64,000 nt of DNA from Agitococcus sp. (GTDB lineage: Bacteria; Pseudomonadota; Gammaproteobacteria; Pseudomonadales; Moraxellaceae): assembly GCA_030646715.1 (NCBI GenBank), contig JAUSLJ010000037.1:54799-118798 (forward strand), read 5' to 3'. Position numbers and translations under genes: made by a program. Positions 54,395-63,880 of the stretch are shown piece by piece (positions within the stretch are counted from its first letter, which is position 1; each line of letters starts with the position of its first letter). Below the pieces are notes generated by a model that was given only the letters and a program-made list of their open reading frames with translations, was not told the origin of the DNA and made no database searches.

Positions 54395-55990
54395 CTAATC
54401 CACTAACAATTTATGTGGATTCAAACGACCATCAACATCAAAATGCGTGGCTAAGGCACGTAACGCAGCGATACCTTGAACACCTTTTTCCGCGACTAAA
54501 TACGGTGCATGGTCTTGACCAACACCGTGTTGATGGCTAATCGTGCCGCCATGTTTAACGATCATTTTTGAAGCATCGGCTTTCAGTTTTTGCCAACGCG
54601 CCAAAGTCTTGGCGTAACTATCACCTGCACGAAAAACATACGTGGTATAAATACTCGAACCTTGGGTATAAATATGCGACAAATGACTAAATGCTAAAAC
54701 TGTCTCACCTTCTGCGACCAAGCCATCACGCAGAGACTGTTCAACATCGGTCATGTACGGCGTGACTTTTTGCCAATCAACAGCCGTTTCCAAGGTATCA
54801 ACCGCATAGCCAAGCTGCCACAACGCTTCACGTAAATACGGCGCACGGAAACGATTTTGATGCCAACGCTTACCTAACACTTGGCCTGTTGCGACGGTAT
54901 CAAAACTTTTAAGAATACGCGCCACTTCCGCCTGAGCAAATTTAATACGCGCTAAGCTACCTGTAAAACCAATCGTCAACATACATTTGCCAGCACCTGC
55001 GCCGCGCCAGTTTAAGACTTTTTCTAAACCTGCAATGGCAAAAGCATGACCAGCTAAGATTAACTGGGTACGTGTTTCTTCGGCATTACTTAAACGCACC
55101 ATCGACAACGGTAATTTTTGCTGAACTAATTCACGCACGGCTAATTTTGCTTTTGCCCAATCAGGAACAAAATAGACATGAAACTCTTCGTGTTCTGGGC
55201 GACGACTGACACGAACAGTGGCTTCGGTAATCACCCCAAAACGCCCTTCCGAACCCATAATCATTTCACGAATATCGGGCCCTGCACTGGAGGCAGGAAT
55301 CGTCGGAATATCTAAAGTGCCGTTAAGTGTTTCAATACGCCCACCCGCAAATAGCTGTTCGATACGGCCATAATGCAAGGACTGCTGACCACTAGAGCGA
55401 CTAGCAACCCAACCGCCTAAAGTCGATAATTCAAAGGATTGAGGATAATGACCTAAAGTGTAGCCATGTGGTTTTAACAAGGCTTCGACTTGTGGGCCCG
55501 TTGCGCCTGCACCAATCGTTGCTAATTGTGAAGACTCATCCAAATGAATCAAATGATTGAGATGGGTTAATGCCAAAGTCAGAATAGGACGTTCATCAGC
55601 GACAGGATTAATATGTCCAACAACGGATGTACCGCCACCGTAAGGAATCACCACCCAATTATGTTCTTTGGCCAAACTCAACAGTTCAGCGACTTGAGTA
55701 CTATTGCGCGGAAAGGCCACACCATCAGGAAATACGCCAATCTCGCCAGAACGCCATGCCAACCAATCAGGTAAACTTTGGCCGCGAGCATGACGCACGC
55801 GCGTTTCAGCGTCGGTAGCAATGAGAGGATGTTCAGGTAGGCGCGAAGTAGGAACTTTAGCCATCACTTCAGAAAGTGTAGCATCAACTAAAGGAGTTCC
55901 CTTTCCCAATAAGCCTTGTATAAAGGTACTTGCTTTTGCATTGACAGTCATTTTAACGCTACTGTCACCCCAGCTATTCCACTGACGCAT
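54395..55990 (-). CDS. FAD-binding oxidase, alkyl-DHAP synthase-like
   Basis: Vanillyl-alcohol-oxidase superfamily flavoprotein, 531 residues. The N-terminus MRQWNSWGD matches the MRRWNGWG-type start of this bacterial group. The FAD PP-loop is PYGGGTSVVGH, and SFELSTLGGWVASRSSGQQSLHYGRIE is a hallmark of AGPS-like proteins. The C-terminus has GGTISHQHGVGQDHAPYLV. Eukaryotic AGPS makes ether lipids from acyl-DHAP; bacterial homologues are mostly uncharacterised. Grouped with the glycerol-3-phosphate enzyme, so a DHAP-linked role is plausible. Confidence 0.87.
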   Translation of the reverse strand: MRQWNSWGDSSVKMTVNAKASTFIQGLLGKGTPLVDATLSEVMAKVPTSRLPEHPLIATDAETRVRHARGQSLPDWLAWRSGEIGVFPDGVAFPRNSTQVAELLSLAKEHNWVVIPYGGGTSVVGHINPVADERPILTLALTHLNHLIHLDESSQLATIGAGATGPQVEALLKPHGYTLGHYPQSFELSTLGGWVASRSSGQQSLHYGRIEQLFAGGRIETLNGTLDIPTIPASSAGPDIREMIMGSEGRFGVITEATVRVSRRPEHEEFHVYFVPDWAKAKLAVRELVQQKLPLSMVRLSNAEETRTQLILAGHAFAIAGLEKVLNWRGAGAGKCMLTIGFTGSLARIKFAQAEVARILKSFDTVATGQVLGKRWHQNRFRAPYLREALWQLGYAVDTLETAVDWQKVTPYMTDVEQSLRDGLVAEGETVLAFSHLSHIYTQGSSIYTTYVFRAGDSYAKTLARWQKLKADASKMIVKHGGTISHQHGVGQDHAPYLVAEKGVQGIAALRALATHFDVDGRLNPHKLLVD

Positions 55991-56123
55991 AATGGCCTCT
56001 TGTCAACATAGGATGCACCCTTGACAGATGTTTGCCTCTTAAAACGCTAAAAGGTTTTATTCTTGCAAATAAAACCTTCCATCATGTTAGGAAACAACAA
56101 AATGCGTAGGGCATCCTGAAAAG

Positions 56124-57167
56124 TTAAGCGGTAGGTCTGCTGGTGACTCGTCTGACACTCATAACGTTGGAAAGATTGCGTTCACCCAAAGCAGTTAGCT
56201 GCCACCACATCCGCTGATCGTTGTCACGATTCGCTTTTTGAATTATGCCGAGTGTCCTAAATTGCATTTTTACCGTATTAAAACAGATAGGGGTAATTTG
56301 CACTTCGACGACGGCATGGGTTTTTGGATACTCACGTTGAACTTCTTGCAAAGCATTACGTTGCAAGCGTTCATTCATCTTTGCCGCCATAAAATCTTCA
56401 GTTTGAGGCTGAAGTAAATGCGAACCAAAGCTCACCAGTAACTCGTTCCATGATAGGCTGGTCTTGATATTAACATCTTGACAATTGCCGCCAGCATAAG
56501 CTTTACAACGATAGGACACCTCCAAAAGGTCTTCGCCTTTAGAAAGGTTTTCGGTGTTGATAGCGGTGCTAGCTAACCATTTTTCTCGTTCTTGTTCTAA
56601 TTCTTGCACACGTTTTTTCAGAGCTGCACATTGTTTTTCTAATTCTGCTGAAGCTGCGCTGTTTCCGACACGCACCCATCCCACAGAAGGATGACGACGA
56701 ATTAATGCTGGAATCGCGTTACGTAAAAGATTAGCTAAGTCTGCACTATCACGCCAGTAAAAAATATTATTCGGTTGCTCGCGCAGCAGAACTTTACGAA
56801 AATCACTAAACTTGAGCTTACCCTCGACTTGCTGTTCTTGCAGATCGACTGCTCTTATCTCAGGACTTTCGTGCATTAAGATGATAATAGGTTTTTGTTT
56901 GGTTGCAGCGTAAACGTATTCCATGTGTGTGTAGCTCACGCCCGAGGGCATTAACGACCCATAACGGCTTCCTACTAACAAAATAAAATAGTCACTTTCA
57001 TCAATACGCCGACGAATACTCACCATCGTACTCAGACTTTGGCTATGCGCCTCGACGGTAGTGGGCAAACACCCCAACGTCGGCAATGCTTGTAAAAGCA
57101 CTCCACGCTCTTCGCGCAAGTCCAAATAGGTTGCGCTGATAAATACTTGATAGCGTTTATCGGTCAC
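56124..57167 (-). CDS. DUF4062 (TIR-like) domain protein with coiled coil
   Basis: A 347-residue cytoplasmic protein beginning with GTG after AGGA. Residues ~5-100 are a DUF4062 domain: YQVFISATYLDLREER, then the DESDYFILLVGSRYGS strand, then SYTHMEYVYA with Glu83 at the position comparable to the acidic residue of TIR-type folds, then PIIILM. Residues ~173-200 are a coiled coil. Residues ~210-347 are an uncharacterised alpha/beta domain. DUF4062 domains occur with NTPase and defence-like proteins; a role as sensor or NAD-related effector is inference. No partner gene is adjacent. Confidence 0.8.
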   Translation of the reverse strand: MTDKRYQVFISATYLDLREERGVLLQALPTLGCLPTTVEAHSQSLSTMVSIRRRIDESDYFILLVGSRYGSLMPSGVSYTHMEYVYAATKQKPIIILMHESPEIRAVDLQEQQVEGKLKFSDFRKVLLREQPNNIFYWRDSADLANLLRNAIPALIRRHPSVGWVRVGNSAASAELEKQCAALKKRVQELEQEREKWLASTAINTENLSKGEDLLEVSYRCKAYAGGNCQDVNIKTSLSWNELLVSFGSHLLQPQTEDFMAAKMNERLQRNALQEVQREYPKTHAVVEVQITPICFNTVKMQFRTLGIIQKANRDNDQRMWWQLTALGERNLSNVMSVRRVTSRPTA

Positions 57168-57468
57168 TGTTTATCATTCCTAAATAGTCTAAAAAACCAT
57201 TAAATCAATGGTTTTAACTCATTATTAAACTCGCACTTATGGTTATTTTAGTCGTTCCTGACAATAGCACTTAGCAAAGAAATTGACTAGCCATCACTGA
57301 GTACGTCTTTAACACTAAAACCAATTTAACTAGGCACAAAACAATGCGATAGCTATCTTTGTTGAAACTATAACCAAGTCTTCTTCAGAAGTCATATCAA
57401 GCTTTGCTGATTAACTTTATCACGATTTTCTGCCAACTAATTGAAACAACAACATTATTCGTAATAAA
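57168..57468. other. Intergenic region between murI and DUF4062 gene
   Basis: About 300 AT-rich bases with no gene. On the minus strand AAAACCATT and AATGGTTTT (57193-57215) form a hairpin followed by T residues; it lies only ~26 bases before the DUF4062 start. It could end the murI transcript or act as an attenuator for the DUF4062 gene. Confidence 0.5.
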
Positions 57469-58320
57469 TTAAAGCATTGAGCTGCTGGGCACCACCGAAA
57501 TCTGCTTTGACTTCACCTCTTCACCAAAAAAAACCGCAGCATTGATGTCAAAAAGGTCTGCGTTATCGGTGGTTAAAAAATCACGACGACCCAACTTCGA
57601 ACACTTTTCATCAACTTCGTCATGACGTTGCAAGTAATTTAACAAGCTTTTTGCCACCAACTCGCCTTGTGACAGCACTTGCACACCTTCAGGCAAAAAT
57701 TGACGAATTTTTTTTATCAGCAATGGGTAATGGGTACACGCTAAAACTACCGTATCAATTGTCGCGCATTGGGCAAACAATTTCTGAATACTTTCTTGGA
57801 CAAAATAATCAGCACCTGCACTCTCCCACTCGCCATTTTCGACTAATGGCACCCACATAGGACAATCTTGTTGATACACTTGAATATTTGGAAATAATTT
57901 TTTAATTTCAATGATATAGGACTCCGACTTAACCGTTCCAGTCGTTCCTAAAATCCCTACGGATTGCGTACAGGTTAACGCACCAACGGCCTCGGCACTG
58001 GGACGAATAACCCCAAGAACACGCCGCGATGAATCTATTAGTAGTAAGTCTTGCTGCTGAATCGTACGCAAAGCTTTTGCAGAAGCGGTATTGCATGCCA
58101 AAATAACTAAATGACATCCTGAGTCAAATAAATAACGCACACATTCCAAGGTGAACTTATAGACCGTCTCGTAAGAGCGTGAGCCATAAGGCGCGCGTGC
58201 ATTATCGCCCAAATATAAATAATCATATTCAGGTAAGATTTTAACTAATTCTTTTAAGACCGTTAAGCCACCATACCCCGAATCAAAGACACCAATAGGT
58301 GACGACGGTTGTTGTGACAT
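57469..58320 (-). CDS. murI: Glutamate racemase
   Basis: Interconverts L- and D-glutamate for peptidoglycan synthesis. ATG 58320 follows AAGGAG by seven bases and gives 283 residues. IGVFDSGYGGLTVLKEL, the first catalytic cysteine in LACNTASAKAL and the second in LACTHYPLL are all present. The gene is downstream of tRNA-Gly on the same strand, separated by the tRNA terminator. Confidence 0.95.
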   Translation of the reverse strand: MSQQPSSPIGVFDSGYGGLTVLKELVKILPEYDYLYLGDNARAPYGSRSYETVYKFTLECVRYLFDSGCHLVILACNTASAKALRTIQQQDLLLIDSSRRVLGVIRPSAEAVGALTCTQSVGILGTTGTVKSESYIIEIKKLFPNIQVYQQDCPMWVPLVENGEWESAGADYFVQESIQKLFAQCATIDTVVLACTHYPLLIKKIRQFLPEGVQVLSQGELVAKSLLNYLQRHDEVDEKCSKLGRRDFLTTDNADLFDINAAVFFGEEVKSKQISVVPSSSML

Positions 58321-58378
58321 ACGAGACTCCTTGAGGACAAGAAGCAAAATTATTTTTAACTATACGATATTCAAGGCA

Positions 58379-58411
58379 TAAAAAAAGCCGATTTAAAGAA
58401 ATCGGCTTTTT
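58379..58411 (-). terminator. Terminator after tRNA-Gly
   Basis: AAAAAGCCGATTT and AAATCGGCTTTTT form a strong hairpin; on the minus strand it is followed by seven T residues. It lies six bases after the tRNA 3' end. Confidence 0.92.
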
Positions 58412-58416
58412 GAATT

Positions 58417-58492
<76 letters not shown>

Positions 58493-58536
58493 TAATACTA
58501 AGCTGCTTAATCGTCTAAGTCACTAAGTAGGCGTGC

Positions 58537-58564
58537 ATTATAGGGCGGCAAACCAATGCGTCAA
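58537..58564 (-). promoter_or_regulatory. Sigma-70 promoter of tRNA-Gly
   Basis: On the minus strand TTGACG (-35, 58559-58564) and TATAAT (-10, 58537-58542) are separated by 16 bases. The sequence after the -10 is G+C-rich (GCACGCC), typical of stringently controlled stable-RNA promoters. It lies about 45 bases upstream of the tRNA. Confidence 0.85.
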
Positions 58565-58656
58565 GTATTTTTCAATAAAAACAATGCAGTCGCTTATATT
58601 TCAATCTAAACACGCTAAGATGGACAAATATCACACGGTTCGTGAACCGCCCCTAC

Positions 58657-60039
58657 TCAGCTTCTACGCCATGTCGTCCCCTGCCGACTATCTTCTAAAA
58701 CAATACCTTGCGCCAACAACTGTGCGCGAATTTTATCCGCGCCTGCAAAATCTTTGGCCGCTTTGGCATCTTGGCGTGCTTGAATTTGTGCTTCTATATC
58801 GGCATCACTCAAACCATCCTCAGCAAATCCTTGAAGAAACTTTTCTGGATTATCTTGCAATAAACCCAATACCGCACCCAATTCGCGTAAACGTCCTGCA
58901 AGTCCACCGGCAGTGTCTATATCACCTGCTTTATCAGCACGATTCACTTCTCGCGCTAATTCGTACAAGACCGCCATTGCTTCGGGGGTATTAAAGTCGT
59001 CATTCATCGCGACATTAAAGCGCGTGATAAATTCATCGCCACCCTGTGCTGCCACGACTGGCAAGCCTTTTAAGGTATGATAAAAACGCTCTAAGGCATT
59101 TTTAGATTGATTTAAGGCTTCGTCAGAAAAATTTAATGGGCTACGGTAATGACTAGCGATAATAAAATAACGCAACACTTCGGGCGCAAACAGTTTTAGT
59201 ACTTCACGAATAGTAAAAAAATTACCTAAAGACTTCGACATTTTTTCATTGTTGATCTGCACAAATCCGACGTGCATCCATGTATTGACATATTGCTCGC
59301 CCGTCGCGCCTTCGGATTGAGCAATTTCATTTTCATGGTGTGGAAACTGTAAATCACCCCCGCCACCGTGAATATCAAAATGATTGCCTAAACAGCAAGT
59401 GGACATCGCGGAGCATTCAATATGCCAACCTGGACGACCTAAACCCCACGGTGATGGCCAAGCTGGTTCATTAGCTTTTGCCGACTTCCATAAGACAAAA
59501 TCCATCGGATTCTTTTTAATGTCGTTAATTTCGACACGCTCGCCTGCCTGTAAGTCATCTAAATTTTTATGCGATAACCGACCATAACTGGCAAATTTAT
59601 TCACTTCATAATAGACATCGCCGTTGGACGCTGGATAGGCCAAACCTTTATCGACTAAAGTTTGCACCATGCTGACAATTTCAGGCACAAATTCTGTCGC
59701 TTTTGGCTCTTTGTTAGGCTTAATAACCCCTAAAGCGGTGGCATCTTCATCCATCGCGGCAATATAACGTGTCGTTAAGACATCAATAGACTCACCATTT
59801 TCGTTAGCACGTTTGATGATTTTGTCGTCAATGTCAGTGATATTACGCACATAATCGACTTGGTAACCTTGAGCTCGCAAATAACGGGTAATGACATCAA
59901 ACGATACTAAAACACGCGCATGGCCAATATGGCAGTAGTCATAAACCGTCATCCCACACACATACATGCGGATTTGACCTTCATGAATCGGGCGAAAAAG
60001 TTCTTTTTGTCGTGTTTCAGTATTAAAAATCATTAACAT
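58657..60039 (-). CDS. cysS: Cysteinyl-tRNA synthetase
   Basis: Class I synthetase for tRNA-Cys. ATG 60039 ([15 protein letters not shown]) matches the start of E. coli CysRS and gives 460 residues (461 in E. coli). The zinc-binding Cys in [17 protein letters not shown] lies beside the HIGH motif; [10 protein letters not shown] is the KMSKS loop. AGGA lies upstream. In Pseudomonas cysS neighbours glnS; here they are ~55 kb apart. Confidence 0.96.
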   Translation of the reverse strand: MLMIFNTETRQKELFRPIHEGQIRMYVCGMTVYDYCHIGHARVLVSFDVITRYLRAQGYQVDYVRNITDIDDKIIKRANENGESIDVLTTRYIAAMDEDATALGVIKPNKEPKATEFVPEIVSMVQTLVDKGLAYPASNGDVYYEVNKFASYGRLSHKNLDDLQAGERVEINDIKKNPMDFVLWKSAKANEPAWPSPWGLGRPGWHIECSAMSTCCLGNHFDIHGGGGDLQFPHHENEIAQSEGATGEQYVNTWMHVGFVQINNEKMSKSLGNFFTIREVLKLFAPEVLRYFIIASHYRSPLNFSDEALNQSKNALERFYHTLKGLPVVAAQGGDEFITRFNVAMNDDFNTPEAMAVLYELAREVNRADKAGDIDTAGGLAGRLRELGAVLGLLQDNPEKFLQGFAEDGLSDADIEAQIQARQDAKAAKDFAGADKIRAQLLAQGIVLEDSRQGTTWRRS

Positions 60040-60149
60040 GCTGTTATTTGTCCTAGCTTGACGGTAAATCACACCTGATTATAAGACATGACCAACGCAA
60101 AGCTCTACCATCATTGCCAATTGTTCGCCATAATTAGCGGCTAGTTTTT

Positions 60150-60219
60150 AAATCCCCAGCCCCCTTTACTGAAGGGGGCGTTTTCCCCCCTCTTTTAAAA
60201 AGAGGGGTTAGGGGAGATT
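60150..60219. repeat. Interspersed hairpin repeat, family 2-related
   Basis: AAATCCCCAGCCCCCTTTACTGAAGGGGGC is the first hairpin, then CCCCTCTTTTAAAAAGAGGGG followed by TTAGGGGAGATT. The second part matches 49921-49959. It sits just ahead of kdsD. Confidence 0.72.
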
Positions 60220-60247
60220 CTTCACCCTCGCCCGAAGGATGACACTC

Positions 60248-61219
60248 ATGTCAGCGTTTGATTTTATTGCTGCGGGACAACAAGTGATTGTCACCGAACA
60301 AGCCGCACTGGATACGCTAAAGCCCTATATCAACGACGCTTTCCAACAAGCTTGCACCTTGATATTGGCGGCCAAAGGCCGTGTTGTCGTCATGGGCATG
60401 GGCAAATCGGGACATATTGGCAATAAAATTGCGGCGACATTAGCGTCAACAGGCACACCTGCATTTTTTGTTCATCCTGCGGAAGCCAGTCATGGTGATT
60501 TAGGCATGATTACCGCTGATGATGTGGTGATTGCTATTTCTAACTCAGGTGAAGCGCACGAAATTTTAACAATCCTGCCAGTCATCAAACGAATGCACGT
60601 TAAATTAATTAGCATTACTGCGAATGGCAATTCCAGCTTAGCGCAATTTGCTGATGTCAGTTTAGAGATTGGAAAAAGTGAAGAAGCCTGTCCTCTAGGA
60701 CTTGCACCAACTTCGAGTACCACCGCCACCTTAGTATTAGGCGATGCGTTGGCTGTGGCATTATTGGCTTCGCGTGGTTTTACCGCAGAAGATTTTGCCC
60801 TGTCTCACCCGGGTGGTTCTTTGGGACGCAAATTATTATTACGTGTCTCCGATTTAATGCACAAAGATGATGGTGTGCCTGTGGTTAGCGAAAACACCTT
60901 GATTCGTGATGCTTTATTGGAAATCACCCGTAAAGGTTTAGGCATGACCGCCGTTGTTAACGCCGAAGGTCAATTGATTGGTATTTATACCGATGGCGAT
61001 TTACGCCGTACACTCGATTTAGAAATAGATATTCGCACCACCACCATCACTAGCGTCATGAACAAAACACCCAAAACTATTCGTCCACAATTATTAGCGG
61101 CCGAAGCCGTGGCGTTAATGGAAGAAAAGAAAGTCAATGGCGTGATTGTGGTGGATGCCCAACGCCGACCCGTTGGCGCACTGAATATGCACGATTTACT
61201 GAAAGCAGGAGTCGTTTAA
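60248..61219 (+). CDS. kdsD: Arabinose-5-phosphate isomerase
   Basis: Converts ribulose 5-phosphate to arabinose 5-phosphate, the first step of Kdo synthesis. ATG 60248 follows AAGG with good spacing and gives 323 residues; ATG 60239 is the other option. The SIS domain has GMGKSGHIGNKIAATLASTGTPAFFVHP, then EACPLGLAPTSSTTATLVLGDALA. Two CBS domains occupy ~205-323. It overlaps kdsC in a TAATG junction. Confidence 0.95.
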   Translation: MSAFDFIAAGQQVIVTEQAALDTLKPYINDAFQQACTLILAAKGRVVVMGMGKSGHIGNKIAATLASTGTPAFFVHPAEASHGDLGMITADDVVIAISNSGEAHEILTILPVIKRMHVKLISITANGNSSLAQFADVSLEIGKSEEACPLGLAPTSSTTATLVLGDALAVALLASRGFTAEDFALSHPGGSLGRKLLLRVSDLMHKDDGVPVVSENTLIRDALLEITRKGLGMTAVVNAEGQLIGIYTDGDLRRTLDLEIDIRTTTITSVMNKTPKTIRPQLLAAEAVALMEEKKVNGVIVVDAQRRPVGALNMHDLLKAGVV

Positions 61220-61749
61220 TGCAAGCCGTTCGTATTACCGAAAAAGCACGCGCCATTCGCCTCTTAGTATTAGATGTCGATGGTGTCTTAACCGATGGCC
61301 GTTTGTATTTTAGTGAAGATGGCCAAGAGTTAAAAACATTTGATACCCAAGATGGTCACGGCATTAAAATGCTGCAAAATGCGGGTGTTCAATGTGCCAT
61401 TATTACAGGCCGCAATACCCAACTCGTCGCTCGTCGTGCGGCTAATTTAGGCATTAAACATTTATTACAAGGACGCGAAGACAAAGCCGTCGCCATGAAA
61501 GCTCTCAGTGTCGAACTCAATATCCCCTTAGATGAAATTGCTTATGTCGGTGATGATTGGCCGGACTTACCTGCTATTCGTACCGCAGGTTTAGGTGTAG
61601 CCGTTGCCAATGCCCATCGTGAATGTCGGCGTTATGCGGACTTTGTCACCATGGCAACAGGCGGTCGAGGCGCAGTACGCGAAGTCTGTGATTTATTGTT
61701 GGAAGCACAAGGTTTGTACGACGAAGCCCTCGCCCCTTATTTGGACTAA
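61219..61749 (+). CDS. kdsC: 3-deoxy-D-manno-octulosonate 8-phosphate phosphatase
   Basis: HAD phosphatase that removes phosphate from Kdo 8-phosphate. The 176 residues have HAD motif I VLDVDGVLTDG, motif II ITGR and motif III/IV YVGDDWPDLPAI. Start overlaps the kdsD stop. Four bases after its stop lptC begins. Confidence 0.95.
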   Translation: MQAVRITEKARAIRLLVLDVDGVLTDGRLYFSEDGQELKTFDTQDGHGIKMLQNAGVQCAIITGRNTQLVARRAANLGIKHLLQGREDKAVAMKALSVELNIPLDEIAYVGDDWPDLPAIRTAGLGVAVANAHRECRRYADFVTMATGGRGAVREVCDLLLEAQGLYDEALAPYLD

Positions 61750-61752
61750 ATT

Positions 61753-62316
61753 ATGGATGTCCGCAATACCCTCAGTTTAGCAGGCGGTTTATTGGCTCTT
61801 GGTGCTGTCGGCTATTATTGGGGCGGATTTGGCCAAAGTGATAGCCCGTTATTAAATACAGATACCAGCCATTTACCTGATTATGATGTCGTGAGCATTA
61901 AGGGTAAACAAACAAATGAATTAGGCCAAATTACCCATACACTGACTGCCGAAAGATTAGAGCATTACCCCCAAGCGGATAATAGCGTCGTCACTAAACC
62001 CATTGTTACTCTCTATAAAGATGGAGTATCGGCATGGAAAATTTCAGCACAACAAGCACTGACATCAAACCATAATCGTGAACTACAATTGAATCAGCAA
62101 GTCTTAGGTCAACGCATCAATGGTCAAGCCTTAAGCCTAGAAACAGAAACGCTGACCGCCAATCAAGAATTACAAACACTAACCACCGCCGCACCTGTTA
62201 TTATTCGCTCCCCGCAAGGACAAATTAGTAGTGTTGGATTAAGTGCCAATCTTCAAGAAAGTACCCTCACCTTCACTTCGCAAGTCAGAGGAACGTATGT
62301 TCTACCGCCACATTAG
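61753..62316 (+). CDS. lptC: LPS export system protein LptC
   Basis: Bitopic inner-membrane protein of the LPS transport bridge. Of 187 residues, one helix spans ~6-26 (LSLAGGLLALGAVGYYWGG). The periplasmic domain has the repeating antiparallel strand pattern of LptC (VVSIKGKQTNELG, ISAQQALTSN). lptA overlaps its last 20 bases. Confidence 0.9.
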   Translation: MDVRNTLSLAGGLLALGAVGYYWGGFGQSDSPLLNTDTSHLPDYDVVSIKGKQTNELGQITHTLTAERLEHYPQADNSVVTKPIVTLYKDGVSAWKISAQQALTSNHNRELQLNQQVLGQRINGQALSLETETLTANQELQTLTTAAPVIIRSPQGQISSVGLSANLQESTLTFTSQVRGTYVLPPH

Positions 62317-62869
62317 TACTATTTTATGCTGTTTATTGCCATTAACCGCCGTCGCGTTACCCAATGACCGAGAGCAACCTGTTTCTATCTCGGCAGACAA
62401 TGCCACGTTTAACGAGAAAACAGGCGTAGCAATATATAGAGGCAATATCGACATTCAACAAGGCAGTTTACGTATTACAGCCGATGAGTTGATGGTGACC
62501 ACCGATAGCAAAGGCTCAGTGTTAATGGGTATCGCCAAAGGCAAACCTGCACACTTTCAACAACGCCCAGCTGCTGATAAAGGCATGGCCACTGCCGAAG
62601 CTGAAGAAGTCACTTATCAAGCTCGTGACGGTATTATCACTTTAAAAATCAATGCTAAACTCCAACAAGATGGTTCTAGCTTTAAAAGTAATGAAATTAG
62701 TTACAACCTTGAATTAGGCGAAATCGAAGCCAAAGGTGACAAACAAAACCGTGTCCAATTGGTGTTTCCGCCGCCAAGTAAAGAAAATCGTCAAAACAAA
62801 CGCCTAGGTAACAACTCGCCTGCAGACAAACCTGCTATGGATAAAGCCCCGATGGACAAGCAACCATGA
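62297..62869 (+). CDS. lptA: LPS export system periplasmic protein LptA
   Basis: Periplasmic beta-jellyroll protein that bridges LptC and LptD. ATG 62297 after AGAGGAA gives 190 residues with a signal peptide ([20 protein letters not shown]). OstA/LptA features include [29 protein letters not shown]. The C-terminus is Lys/Asp/Pro/Ala-rich and may be flexible. It overlaps lptB by 4 bases (ATGA). Confidence 0.92.
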   Translation: MFYRHISTILCCLLPLTAVALPNDREQPVSISADNATFNEKTGVAIYRGNIDIQQGSLRITADELMVTTDSKGSVLMGIAKGKPAHFQQRPAADKGMATAEAEEVTYQARDGIITLKINAKLQQDGSSFKSNEISYNLELGEIEAKGDKQNRVQLVFPPPSKENRQNKRLGNNSPADKPAMDKAPMDKQP

Positions 62870-63588
62870 CCTTACGCGCCGAGAATCTTGCCAAAAGTTA
62901 TAAAGGCCGTACTGTCGTTAAAGATGTCAGTTTAACCGTCGAAAAAGCACAAATTGTCGGCTTATTAGGGCCTAACGGTGCAGGTAAAACCACCAGCTTT
63001 TATATGATTGTTGGCTTAGTGCCGATGGATAAAGGCCGCATTTTATTAGATGGCGAGGATATTTCTTTTTTGTCGATGCACGGACGCGCCCGTAAAGGTA
63101 TTGGTTATTTACCGCAAGAAGCCTCTATCTTTCGTAAACTCACCGTTGAAGGAAATATCTTAGCGATTTTAGAAACTCGTAAAGACTTGAATAAACAACA
63201 ACGTAGCGAAAAAATGGATTCTTTATTAGCAGAATTTCATATCACCCATATTCGTAAAAGTTTGGGCATGAGCTTGTCGGGTGGTGAGCGGCGGCGCGTG
63301 GAAATTGCCCGAGCGTTGGCAACTGAACCTGCTTTTATTCTTTTGGATGAACCGTTTGCAGGTGTTGACCCAATCTCTGTTGCTGACATTAAAAGCATTA
63401 TTAGCCATTTAAAAAATCGCGGTATCGGTGTCTTGATTACCGACCATCATGTCCGTGAAACGTTGGATATTTGCGAAAAAGCCTATATCGTTAATAGTGG
63501 CGTGATGATTGCTGAAGGCACACCCGAAGAAGTGTTGGCTAATGAGTTAGTGCGTAAAGTTTACTTGGGTGATGAGTTTTCGTTGTAG
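62866..63588 (+). CDS. lptB: LPS export ABC transporter ATPase LptB
   Basis: Cytoplasmic ATPase that powers LPS extraction with LptF and LptG. The 240 residues show Walker [10 protein letters not shown], the LptB-type [13 protein letters not shown]-loop, signature [15 protein letters not shown] and Walker [14 protein letters not shown] with the downstream switch H of DHHVRET. rpoN is expected next in most proteobacteria and is absent in the remaining 400 bases. Confidence 0.96.
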   Translation: MTLRAENLAKSYKGRTVVKDVSLTVEKAQIVGLLGPNGAGKTTSFYMIVGLVPMDKGRILLDGEDISFLSMHGRARKGIGYLPQEASIFRKLTVEGNILAILETRKDLNKQQRSEKMDSLLAEFHITHIRKSLGMSLSGGERRRVEIARALATEPAFILLDEPFAGVDPISVADIKSIISHLKNRGIGVLITDHHVRETLDICEKAYIVNSGVMIAEGTPEEVLANELVRKVYLGDEFSL

Positions 63589-63780
63589 GCACTGAATCAG
63601 AAAATAGCCCCATAATTGGCTGGGTGCTTGTCGCACTTGGCGCGCAAGTTGGGCAGAACAACCTAAAATAGCAAGGGTTTGCAGCAGCAGGGACGCAGGC
63701 GCAAGTTGTTCGAGCTAGGGATGGCGAGTTATGTGCGCCACTGGTTTCGTACCTCAGCTCGGCCTACCACGCTCAGGTTG
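63589..63780. other. G+C-richer intergenic block after lptB
   Basis: About 190 bases with a base composition unlike its surroundings. AACAACCT on the minus strand at the hydrolase stop is matched by AGGTTGTT ~110-120 bases away, and CAACTTGCGC occurs twice. GCCCAAC (minus strand) fits the RYYYAAC core form of integron attC sites, but I cannot find a convincing partner GTTRRRY in the right place. No gene is visible. Confidence 0.35.
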
Positions 63781-63880
63781 TTATGAATCTCCCTGCCGCT
63801 TGATCCAATCTTGAACGATGGACACAAATTCATCGCCAGCATCTTCCTGAGCAAAGTGCCCGGTAATCATCCCTTTTTTA
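63781..63880 (-). pseudogene. C-terminal remnant of an alpha/beta hydrolase
   Basis: The minus strand encodes KKGMITGHFAQEDAGDEFV... ending at TAA 63781-63783. The GHFAQEDAGDEF pattern, with the catalytic-type histidine, followed by an amphipathic helix and IKRQG, resembles the C-terminus of haloalkane dehalogenase-like and other alpha/beta hydrolases. Only ~32 residues remain; the frame upstream meets a different sequence followed by the IS3-type transposase end. It appears truncated by the insertion. Confidence 0.55.

Noticed and set aside
58533..58994. A 153-codon + strand frame overlapping the end of cysS
   Set aside because: It runs antisense through the strongly conserved cysS 3' end, so it is a shadow frame.
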